Shown here piece by piece: positions 1 through 5,057 of a stretch of DNA of 5,752 nucleotides (the stretch's first letter is position 1; every line of letters begins with the position of its first letter). The DNA is from Rhodospirillales bacterium. Its GTDB lineage: Bacteria; Pseudomonadota; Alphaproteobacteria; Rhodospirillales; 2-02-FULL-58-16. A program made the translations under genes and the position numbers. The notes beneath the pieces were generated by a model. That model saw nothing but the letters and a program-made list of their open reading frames with translations, was not told the DNA's origin and made no database searches. Location: NCBI GenBank assembly GCA_021775195.1, contig JAJFIG010000468.1, positions 1-5,752 of the forward strand, in the 5' to 3' direction.

Positions 1-847
1 GATCGCTCTCCGAAATGGGCTGGTGTTTGTGCTCGTATGAATCGATGAGGTCGACCTGGCAGATGCGCTCGGTGGAGCAGGTGCGGAAGACGTCGGTCAG
101 AAGACTGAAGTCCATGCCCCAATCACCTTGCATGCGGTTGCCCCGGGCCAGGTTGGCCGTCATGGCGAACTCGCCGGCGAGGGGATAGCGGAAGCTGTCG
201 AGATAGACGAGCACCGGCGTGTAGCCGAAGATCTTCTGCATGGTGCGGATCAGGGGCATGACGAACAGCCGGGTTACCCGTCCGTAGATGTGTGAGTTGA
301 CGCGGCTGTAATAGCCCTTGCAGAACTCGTAGTTGAGGCTGGGGTTGGCGACCGGGTAGCAGAGCCGGGCCAGCAGTCCGCGTTCGTAGTTGACGATGTC
401 GCAGTCGTGCAGGGCGGCCATGTGGCTGCGGCCCTCGGAGAGCACGTAACAGAGCCCGATCCAGACGGCGCGGCCCTTGCCGCCGTTACCGATCTTCATG
501 CCGTGCTGGTTAAGCAGGTCGTAGAGGCGGCGTACCCGGTCGCCGCCGTTCCAGATGATGCGGACATCCTGGGGCAGGACGGCGAAGAAGTCCTTGGCGC
601 GCCGGAAACCGTCTTCGTCGGCATTGTCCAGGGAGAGGACGACCTGATGCAGGTACTTGACCTCCTTCAGTTCGTTGACGATCCGCGACAGCGCTGGACG
701 GTCGAGCTCGCTGACCAGGGACGGCAGCACCAGGGTGATGGGGCGCTCCGCGGCGATCTGCTCGAGCTCGCTCTCCAACTGTTCGTGGTTGGCGGTGTGA
801 AAACGCGGTAGCGTCGAGATCACACCGGTTTGATGAAAATCTCCCAC
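1..847 (-). CDS. gpgS: Glucosyl-3-phosphoglycerate synthase-like glycosyltransferase (GT81 type), C-terminus cut by window edge
   Basis: The minus strand is open from a GTG at 847 to base 1, giving 282 residues without the C-terminal end. Family enzymes move glucose from an NDP-sugar to 3-phosphoglycerate, the first step to glucosylglycerate, in the cytosol. Visible landmarks: the N-terminal strand and nucleotide-binding start LPSLVSELD (41-49), GKGRAVW (123-129), the metal-binding DxD motif as DCD (148-150), GRVTRLFVMPLI (189-200), PLAGEFA (222-228), a WGMDFSLLTD block (243-252) and a late His-containing YEHKHQPIS (271-279) matching the family's metal-ligand segment. The GTG at 847 is preferred over the next GTG (823) because the DFHQxGVI opening is, as I recall it, conserved in bacterial homologues; AGAGA at 855-859 is a weak ribosome binding site 7 bases upstream. 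It starts 10 bp after the kinase stop, so it is probably co-transcribed. The exact donor and acceptor (glucosyl or mannosyl) are inferred by family. Confidence 0.8.
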   Translation of the reverse strand, partial: MGDFHQTGVISTLPRFHTANHEQLESELEQIAAERPITLVLPSLVSELDRPALSRIVNELKEVKYLHQVVLSLDNADEDGFRRAKDFFAVLPQDVRIIWNGGDRVRRLYDLLNQHGMKIGNGGKGRAVWIGLCYVLSEGRSHMAALHDCDIVNYERGLLARLCYPVANPSLNYEFCKGYYSRVNSHIYGRVTRLFVMPLIRTMQKIFGYTPVLVYLDSFRYPLAGEFAMTANLARGNRMQGDWGMDFSLLTDVFRTCSTERICQVDLIDSYEHKHQPISESD

Positions 848-857
848 CGGTCGGTCT

Positions 858-1499
858 CTACAGCTTGGTGAGGGTATAATCTTTGGTGATCAGGTAACCG
901 ACCTGCTGGCGCAGGACGCTCACAGCCTGATGTTCCTTCTCCAGGACCCGCATGCGGAATTCGTCGGCGACTTCCTTGCCGCGCCGGGCCTGGAAATCCT
1001 TGGTGTCGTGATAGTCCATGTCGATGAACATCTTGTGGGTGACCTCGAGGATGGGCGCATACAGGCCCTCGCAGATCAGGACGTCGACGTTCTTGAAGTC
1101 GACCAGCAGCTTGTAGGCGGACGAGGTGATGAACTCCATAACCGGGAGAATGATCTGCTTGCCGGTTTCGAAGCTTTTCAGGACGTAATTCAGTTCGTCG
1201 AAGTCGATCTCCGACGGCCCGACGCTGCCGAGATCGGTCTTCAGGCGCAAATCGTTGCGCTCCTTGTGGGGCAGGGCGAAGAAATCGTCGGTGTGGACGA
1301 TGAACGACTTCAGTCGTTTGTCGGACTTGAACAGGCTCTGGGCGACGACGTGGGCGATCTCGGACTTGCCAGCGCCGGACTCGGCGCCGATGGCAATGGA
1401 TACCTTCTCTCCCGCGTAAGTCTCCAGGATATGGTTGGTGATTTCACCGGCGGCCTTCTTGTGGTCCTCGGTGATGACAAGTATGTCTCCCAATGGCAT
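858..1499 (-). CDS. Uridine-kinase-like P-loop NTPase/kinase, substrate unknown
   Basis: A 213-residue cytosolic protein of the phosphoribulokinase/uridine kinase fold. Walker A is GAESGAGKS (38-46), with K45 and S46 expected to bind ATP phosphates. TDDFF (70-74) sits where uridine kinases have the DxFY substrate segment. VDVLICEGLYAP (138-149) is the Walker B strand and following EG loop. FIDMDYHDTKDFQARRGKE (158-176) resembles the lid region with its arginines (172, 173). An upstream ATG at 1598 in frame would add 33 low-complexity residues, but ATG 1499 has GGGGAA at 1507-1512 with a 7-base spacer and begins just before the conserved fold, so it is chosen. The adjacent gpgS-like gene downstream suggests a role in the same metabolism; a kinase making a phosphorylated acceptor such as 3-phosphoglycerate is conceivable, since glycerate 3-kinases share this fold, but nothing in the sequence fixes the substrate. 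True nucleoside kinase activity is the alternative. Confidence 0.82.
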   Translation of the reverse strand: MPLGDILVITEDHKKAAGEITNHILETYAGEKVSIAIGAESGAGKSEIAHVVAQSLFKSDKRLKSFIVHTDDFFALPHKERNDLRLKTDLGSVGPSEIDFDELNYVLKSFETGKQIILPVMEFITSSAYKLLVDFKNVDVLICEGLYAPILEVTHKMFIDMDYHDTKDFQARRGKEVADEFRMRVLEKEHQAVSVLRQQVGYLITKDYTLTKL

Positions 1500-1526
1500 G
1501 ACGTGCTTCCCCTGTGATCCCGCCGG

Positions 1527-1547
1527 CGGAGAAGAATACCTTCTCCG
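1527..1547 (-). promoter_or_regulatory. Hairpin in the 5' leader of the kinase-gpgS operon
   Basis: An 8-bp perfect stem (CGGAGAAG at 1527-1534 with CTTCTCCG at 1540-1547) encloses a 5-base loop, 28 bases upstream of the kinase ATG. A second copy of the right arm, CTTCTCC, lies at 1553-1559, so on the minus-strand RNA two GGAGAAG copies compete for one CTTCTCC. It has no T tract, so it is not an intrinsic terminator. A role in mRNA stability or translation is possible but only inferred. Confidence 0.4.
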
Positions 1548-1672
1548 AGACCCTTCTCCATCGGCTATTAATGCCCCCCCAGCGGCCGTGGTCGGCACGC
1601 CAGAAACTCTGCCGCCATCCCGCGGTGGGACTTTAGCACGGCAAACCTAAACACGGGATAGGGCATGCTGCC

Positions 1673-1686
1673 TTGATTCAAATCAA
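1673..1686. promoter_or_regulatory. FNR/FixK-type anaerobox
   Basis: TTGATTCAAATCAA is a perfect match to the TTGAT-N4-ATCAA consensus bound by the CRP/FNR family (FNR, ANR, FnrL, FixK). The inverted repeat extends by one more base pair on each side (CTTGATT at 1672-1678, AATCAAG at 1681-1687). Its centre is at 1679.5, about 60.5 bases upstream of the start point predicted from the glnS extended -10, close to the -61.5 of class I activation. It may instead serve the divergent kinase-gpgS operon, for which I find no convincing -10 at the matching distance. The site is clear; the regulated gene is not. Confidence 0.65.
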
Positions 1687-1724
1687 GCGGGGGAAAATTG
1701 TTTGCGGTTGGCGGTGTCCGGGCC

Positions 1725-1733
1725 TGCTATAAG
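1725..1733 (+). promoter_or_regulatory. Extended -10 promoter element of glnS
   Basis: TGC-TATAAG (TG at 1725-1726, hexamer 1728-1733) is a good extended -10 element and predicts transcription from about 1740, giving a leader of about 33 bases. No good -35 hexamer is found 17 bases upstream (CGGTTG at 1705-1710); TTGCGG at 1702-1707 is too far. Weak -35 with extended -10 would fit either basal or activator-dependent transcription, the latter with the FNR-type box upstream. Confidence 0.45.
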
Positions 1734-1772
1734 TCGTCGCCCAAGGGCGCTAGGGGAGCGGAGCACCGATGC

Positions 1773-3467
1773 ATGAGTGAAGCTGGAACACCCACCGACG
1801 ACGGCGGCCGCGATTTCGTTCGCGCCGTCATCCACGAGGATCTGGTGGCCGGCCGCACCACATCCGTGGTTACCCGCTTTCCGCCCGAGCCCAACGGCTA
1901 CCTCCACATCGGGCACGCCAAGTCCATCTGCCTGAACTTCGGCGTCGCCGGAGAGTTCGGCGGGCGCTGCAACCTGCGCTTCGACGACACCAACCCGATC
2001 AAGGAGGAGATGGAATTCATCGACTCTATCCAGGAGGATGTGCGCTGGCTTGGCTACGACTGGGGCGAGCACCTCTATTTCGCCTCCGATTATTTCGAGC
2101 AGCTCTATGATTGGGCCGAACACCTGATCGGCGACGGCAAGGCCTATGTCGACGACCTGACGGCGGACGAGATCCGCGAATACCGGGGAACCCTGACGGT
2201 GCCGGGGCGGGACAGCCCGCACCGGGCGCGGCCGGTGGACGAGAACCTGGACCTCTTCCGGCGCATGCGGGCCGGCGACTTCGCCGACGGAGCCCGGGTG
2301 CTGAGGGCAAAGATCGACATGGCGTCGGGCAACATCAACCTGCGCGACCCGGTGATCTACCGCATCCTACGCGCCGAACATCCGCGCACCGGAGATGCTT
2401 GGTGCATCTACCCGACTTATGACTTTGCCCACGGCCAGTCGGACGCCATCGAGGGCGTCACCCATTCCATCTGCACCCTGGAGTTCGAGGACCACCGACC
2501 CCTCTACGACTGGCTGATCGATAACCTGCCGGTGCCGTCCAGACCGCGCCAGTACGAGTTCGCGCGCCTCAACCTCACCCACACCGTGGTTTCCAAGCGC
2601 CGCCTCATGGATCTGGTGCGGGACGGCCATGTGAAGGGCTGGGACGATCCCCGCATGCCGACCCTCTCGGGGCTGCGGCGGCGGGGCATCCCGGCGGCGG
2701 CGATCCGCGACTTCGCCGGGCGCATCGGCGTCACCAAGAGCGACAGCACGGTGGAGATGGCGCTGCTCGATCACTGCGTGCGCGAACTGCTGAACAAAAC
2801 CGCGGAACGGCGCATGGCGGTGCTGCACCCCCTCAAGGTGGTGATCGAGAACTACCCCGAAGGCGAGAGCGAGGAGCTGGAAGCCGTCAACAACCCCGAG
2901 GACCCGGACGCCGGCACCCACCCCGTGCCCTTCTCCCGCGAGCTCTACATCGAGCGCGGCGACTTCATGGAGGATCCGCCGAAGAAGTTCTTCCGCCTGG
3001 CGCCGGGGCGCGAGGTGCGGCTCCGCTACGCCTACTTCCTCACCTGCCGCGAAGCGGTCAAGGACGACGCCGGCGAGGTGGTCGAGCTGCGCTGCACCTA
3101 CGACCCCGAAACCCGGGGCGGCAACGCGCCGGATGGGCGCAAGGTCAAGGCGACGCTGCACTGGGTCTCGGCGGCGCACGCGGTCAAGGCCGAGGTGCGC
3201 CTCTACGACCACCTGTTCGCCACCGAAGAGCCGGGGGCGGACGGCGACTTCCTCGACGACATCAACCCGGACTCGCTCGAAGTGCTCCGGGACTGCCGGC
3301 TCGAACCCGGCCTCACCGAGGCCGCCGTCGGCGAGACGGTGCAGTTCGAACGCCTGGGCTATTTCTGCCCCGACCCCGACTCAATCCCCGGGGCACCGGT
3401 CTTCAACCGCACCATCGGGCTGCGGGACATGTGGGCGAAGATGCAGGCGAAGAAACGAACTGGTTGA
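1773..3467 (+). CDS. glnS: Glutaminyl-tRNA synthetase
   Basis: Class I aminoacyl-tRNA synthetase that charges tRNA-Gln with glutamine using ATP, in the cytosol; 564 residues, close to the 554 of the E. coli enzyme. The N-terminal Rossmann domain has [16 protein letters not shown] (35-50) with the HIGH signature at 45-48, then RFDDTNP (69-75). The GlnRS-type block [19 protein letters not shown] (234-252) and VVSKR (272-276), the KMSKS equivalent, are followed by [15 protein letters not shown] (291-305). The C-terminal anticodon-binding barrels run from about 345 to 550, with [14 protein letters not shown] (457-470) and [15 protein letters not shown] (542-556). GluRS lacks these barrels. ATG 1773 is chosen because GGAG at 1760-1763 lies 9 bases upstream; an in-frame ATG at 1698 would put the predicted promoter inside the gene and add unrelated residues. 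Having GlnRS means Gln-tRNA need not be made only by the GatCAB route. The gene is intact and convergent with the tRNA-Glu remnant. Confidence 0.97.
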   Translation: MSEAGTPTDDGGRDFVRAVIHEDLVAGRTTSVVTRFPPEPNGYLHIGHAKSICLNFGVAGEFGGRCNLRFDDTNPIKEEMEFIDSIQEDVRWLGYDWGEHLYFASDYFEQLYDWAEHLIGDGKAYVDDLTADEIREYRGTLTVPGRDSPHRARPVDENLDLFRRMRAGDFADGARVLRAKIDMASGNINLRDPVIYRILRAEHPRTGDAWCIYPTYDFAHGQSDAIEGVTHSICTLEFEDHRPLYDWLIDNLPVPSRPRQYEFARLNLTHTVVSKRRLMDLVRDGHVKGWDDPRMPTLSGLRRRGIPAAAIRDFAGRIGVTKSDSTVEMALLDHCVRELLNKTAERRMAVLHPLKVVIENYPEGESEELEAVNNPEDPDAGTHPVPFSRELYIERGDFMEDPPKKFFRLAPGREVRLRYAYFLTCREAVKDDAGEVVELRCTYDPETRGGNAPDGRKVKATLHWVSAAHAVKAEVRLYDHLFATEEPGADGDFLDDINPDSLEVLRDCRLEPGLTEAAVGETVQFERLGYFCPDPDSIPGAPVFNRTIGLRDMWAKMQAKKRTG

Positions 3468-3486
3468 AAAGCCGGGCGTTGCCCGA
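3467..3486 (-). terminator. Probable intrinsic terminator of the original tRNA-Glu gene
   Basis: Read on the minus strand, CGGGC pairs with GCCCG across a 3-base loop (stem arms 3481-3485 and 3473-3477) and is followed by GC and TTTT (3467-3470). It begins about 8 bases after the tRNA CCA end, the expected place for the tRNA terminator. The stem is short and the T tract touches the glnS stop codon. On the plus strand the same hairpin is followed only by AAGAGTTT, so it would be at best a weak terminator for glnS. Confidence 0.5.
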
Positions 3487-3492
3487 AGAGTT

Positions 3493-3537
3493 TGGCGTCC
3501 CCTACGGGATTTGAACCCGTGTTACCGGCGTGAGAGG
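3493..3537 (-). pseudogene. Displaced 3' half of tRNA-Glu(CTC), attachment-site core
   Basis: On the minus strand this reads as the 3' part of a tRNA-Glu: anticodon loop CTCTCAC (3530-3536, anticodon CTC), 3' anticodon stem GCCGG (3525-3529), variable TAAC (3521-3524), T arm ACGGG-TTCAAAT-CCCGT (3504-3520), acceptor strand AGGGGAC (3497-3503), G discriminator and encoded CCA (3493-3495). Beyond the loop the sequence reads TTCCC instead of the needed CCGGC, and no GTCCCCT acceptor partner or D arm is found further upstream, so the gene is not functional here. The break at the anticodon loop with an integrase next door is the standard picture of a tRNA attachment site: the 3' half stays with the host flank (glnS side), while the element restores a full tRNA-Glu at its other end, which would be to the right of the window. 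Confidence 0.88.
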
Positions 3538-3605
3538 GGAATAACGCGACACTCCAGCACACCCGGACACGGCCTGTAACCCCATATTTCACACATGTTT
3601 GTCCA

Positions 3606-3635
3606 CGGTCGTTCCCCGTTGAACCGGTCGGTCCC
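3606..3635 (+). repeat. Imperfect direct repeat, possible integrase arm sites
   Basis: CGGTCGTTCCC (3606-3616) and CGGTCGGTCCC (3625-3635) match at 10 of 11 positions and begin 19 bases apart. They lie between the att core and the integrase gene, where arm-type binding sites of tyrosine integrases usually occur. The second copy falls in the spacer of the int promoter, which would allow autoregulation. The repeat is seen; the function is a guess. Confidence 0.3.
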
Positions 3636-3647
3636 TGTGTATATAGT
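3619..3647 (+). promoter_or_regulatory. Sigma-70-type promoter of the integrase gene
   Basis: TTGAAC (3619-3624) and TATAGT (3642-3647) are separated by exactly 17 bases; the hexamers match the TTGACA/TATAAT consensus at 4 and 5 positions. Transcription would start near 3654, leaving a leader of about 24 bases with GGGAG (3667-3671) 6 bases ahead of the ATG. The -10 overlaps the first of two tandem repeats, which suggests control by a bound protein. Confidence 0.6.
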
Positions 3648-3663
3648 AGAGAAATAGTAGAGA
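3643..3663 (+). repeat. Two tandem ATAGTAGAGA repeats with 11-bp period
   Basis: ATAGTAGAGA occurs at 3643-3652 and 3654-3663, identical in all 10 bases and spaced by about one helical turn. The first overlaps the int -10 hexamer, the second covers the predicted start point. Helically phased copies on one DNA face are typical of binding sites for small excisionase/recombination directionality factors or repressors. Chance repetition in an AT-rich leader is the alternative. Confidence 0.5.
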
Positions 3664-3677
3664 CATGGGAGCGAATC

Positions 3678-4958
3678 ATGGGACGCGCTGTGAAAGAAGC
3701 CAAGATCACGACGCGGGCTGCGCGGGCCACCCTTCGCGCTTCCAAGGTGCCGTACTGGCGGCTCATCGACATTGGCCGACACATCGGATACCGCAAGGGT
3801 GCGAACGGTGGGACGTGGATTGCGCGATACCGCAAGCTCGAAGGCGCCTACGTTTCCAAAGCCATCGGCACCGCCGACGACGCCGTGGACGCGGACGGCG
3901 CGACCATCCTCACCTATTCCCAGGCACTCGACACGGCCCGCGCATGGTGCGCCGAACAGGCAGCGGGGGCCAACGGCACACTCGAAGCCCCCTACACCGT
4001 CCGCGATGCGATTAACGACTATCTGGAGGCGTATGCGCGTCACGGCAGATCGTTGAAGGAAGTCACGCGCCGGGCCAACGTCGATATCCTGGCCAAACTC
4101 GGCGACACCGTAGTTACCGAACTCACCGCCCGGATGATCCGGCAATGGCATGAAAATCTGGCCGCTTCCCCGCCGCGCCTTCGGAGCCCCAAAGGGAAGC
4201 CCCCAAAGACCAGACCGGCCCCCACCGATGCGGAGGGCATCCGCCAGCGCCGGGCAACATCCAACAAGGTGCTGACCATCCTCAAGGCGGCGCTCAATCA
4301 TGCGTACTACGAAGGGCGCGTGAATGACGACAGCGCATGGCGCCGGGTAAAGCCGTTCAAACATGTTGACGCCGCCAAGGTCCGTTATCTCCTGACGGAC
4401 GAAGCGATCCGCCTTATCAACGCCTGCGACCCGGATTTCCGAAATCTTGTCAGAGCGGCACTGTTCACGGGCTGTCGGTATGGCGAACTGACCGCCGCCG
4501 AAGTCGGCGATTTCGACCCCGATGCTGGCACCGTGCACATGCGGTTCACGAAGAACGGCAAGGCGCGATACGTCGCACTTTCGGATGAAGGGCGCGACTT
4601 TTTCACCCACCTGACTGCTGGCCGAGGAACGGGGGAAAAGATGTTTCTCCGGTCGGACGGGAGCCAGTGGGGCAAGAGCCATCAAAGCCGACGTCTGCAC
4701 GATGCCTGCAAACGCGCCAAGATCAGCCCGGCGATTTCCTTCCATATTCTGAGACACACATACGGGAGTTGGCTCGCCGGGCGCGGGGTATCGCTACAGG
4801 TGATCGCCGACAGTCTCGGCCACGCGGACACCAGGATTACGCACAAGCATTACGCGGCGCTGGCACCGTCCTACGTCGCCGAAACGGTACGGGCAAACTT
4901 GCCGGTTCTCGGGATCGCCGAAACCGGGAATGTCGCGCCCATGAAGGCAAAAGGCTGA
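3678..4958 (+). CDS. int: Tyrosine recombinase, site-specific integrase of the element
   Basis: A 426-residue integrase that would catalyse strand exchange between the element and the tRNA-Glu site. The N-terminal ~100 residues include a WRLIDIGRHIGYRKG...GGTWIARYR segment (27-52), typical of phage and island integrases. The core-binding SAM-like domain spans about 104-165, followed by a Pro/Arg/Lys-rich linker (164-192), common in this subgroup. The catalytic domain (about 235-405) has all expected residues: Arg267 in TGCRYGEL, Lys292 in TKNGK, His356 and Arg359 in HILRH, His382 in LGH and nucleophile Tyr392 in HKHYA. The protein looks complete. ATG 3678 follows GGGAG (3667-3671) by 6 bases; the ATG at 3665 is in another frame. 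The gene points away from the att core into the element. By family resemblance it is of the type common in alphaproteobacterial prophages and islands; calling it phage or island is not possible from sequence alone. Confidence 0.95.
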   Translation: MGRAVKEAKITTRAARATLRASKVPYWRLIDIGRHIGYRKGANGGTWIARYRKLEGAYVSKAIGTADDAVDADGATILTYSQALDTARAWCAEQAAGANGTLEAPYTVRDAINDYLEAYARHGRSLKEVTRRANVDILAKLGDTVVTELTARMIRQWHENLAASPPRLRSPKGKPPKTRPAPTDAEGIRQRRATSNKVLTILKAALNHAYYEGRVNDDSAWRRVKPFKHVDAAKVRYLLTDEAIRLINACDPDFRNLVRAALFTGCRYGELTAAEVGDFDPDAGTVHMRFTKNGKARYVALSDEGRDFFTHLTAGRGTGEKMFLRSDGSQWGKSHQSRRLHDACKRAKISPAISFHILRHTYGSWLAGRGVSLQVIADSLGHADTRITHKHYAALAPSYVAETVRANLPVLGIAETGNVAPMKAKG

Positions 4959-4973
4959 GACAGAACGGGCGCG

Positions 4974-5032
4974 GCTAGGGGAGCACCCGAACACCCGGCA
5001 CCGCACCGGGCCGCCGCGTCCGCCTTTCCCCT
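4974..5032 (+). other. Structured GC-rich spacer between int and the next gene
   Basis: The 99-bp gap could fold: AGGGGA (4977-4982) can pair with TCCCCT (5027-5032) around an inner hairpin CCCGG (4994-4998) with CCGGG (5006-5010). There is no T tract, so an intrinsic terminator for int is not supported, and I see no known riboswitch signature. I find no good promoter here, so the downstream gene may be read from the int promoter. Confidence 0.25.
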
Positions 5033-5045
5033 GCGGGCACCATGC

Positions 5046-5050
5046 GGAGG
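5046..5050 (+). promoter_or_regulatory. Strong ribosome binding site fixing the start at 5058
   Basis: GGAGG, a near-complete anti-16S match, lies 7 bases ahead of ATG 5058. It rules out the ATG at 5042, which precedes it in another frame. Confidence 0.75.
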
Positions 5051-5057
5051 TGCAGCG

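Noticed and set aside
846..856. ACCGGTCGGTC shared with 3623-3633
   Set aside because: A single 11-base match between a gene junction and the int promoter spacer, with no flanking similarity; likely chance in GC-rich DNA.
930..1517. Plus-strand open frame (195 codons) opposite the kinase, and a similar one at 407-811 opposite gpgS
   Set aside because: Both are mirror frames of minus-strand genes that carry clear family motifs; they have no motifs of their own.
1500..1598. N-terminal extension of the kinase starting at ATG 1598
   Set aside because: The extra 33 residues are low complexity, overlap the leader hairpin, and a good ribosome binding site sits in front of ATG 1499.
2367..3212. Antisense open frame (281 codons) opposite glnS
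   Set aside because: It lies wholly inside a well-conserved glnS and its low-complexity, Val/Ala/Gly/His-rich product matches nothing I know.
3493..3580. A complete tRNA gene at the junction
   Set aside because: No 5' acceptor strand matching AGGGGAC, no D arm, and the 5' anticodon stem does not pair with GCCGG.
3522..4757. Long antisense open frame (411 codons) opposite the integrase
   Set aside because: The plus strand encodes a complete integrase with all catalytic residues; the antisense frame has no recognisable motif, and long antisense frames are common in GC-rich genes.
4974..5057. Riboswitch upstream of the unknown protein; also the 11-mer GCTAGGGGAGC shared with the glnS leader (1749-1759)
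   Set aside because: None of the conserved cores of common riboswitches (such as the TPP CUGAGA) is present, and one shared 11-mer containing a Shine-Dalgarno-like stretch can arise by chance.
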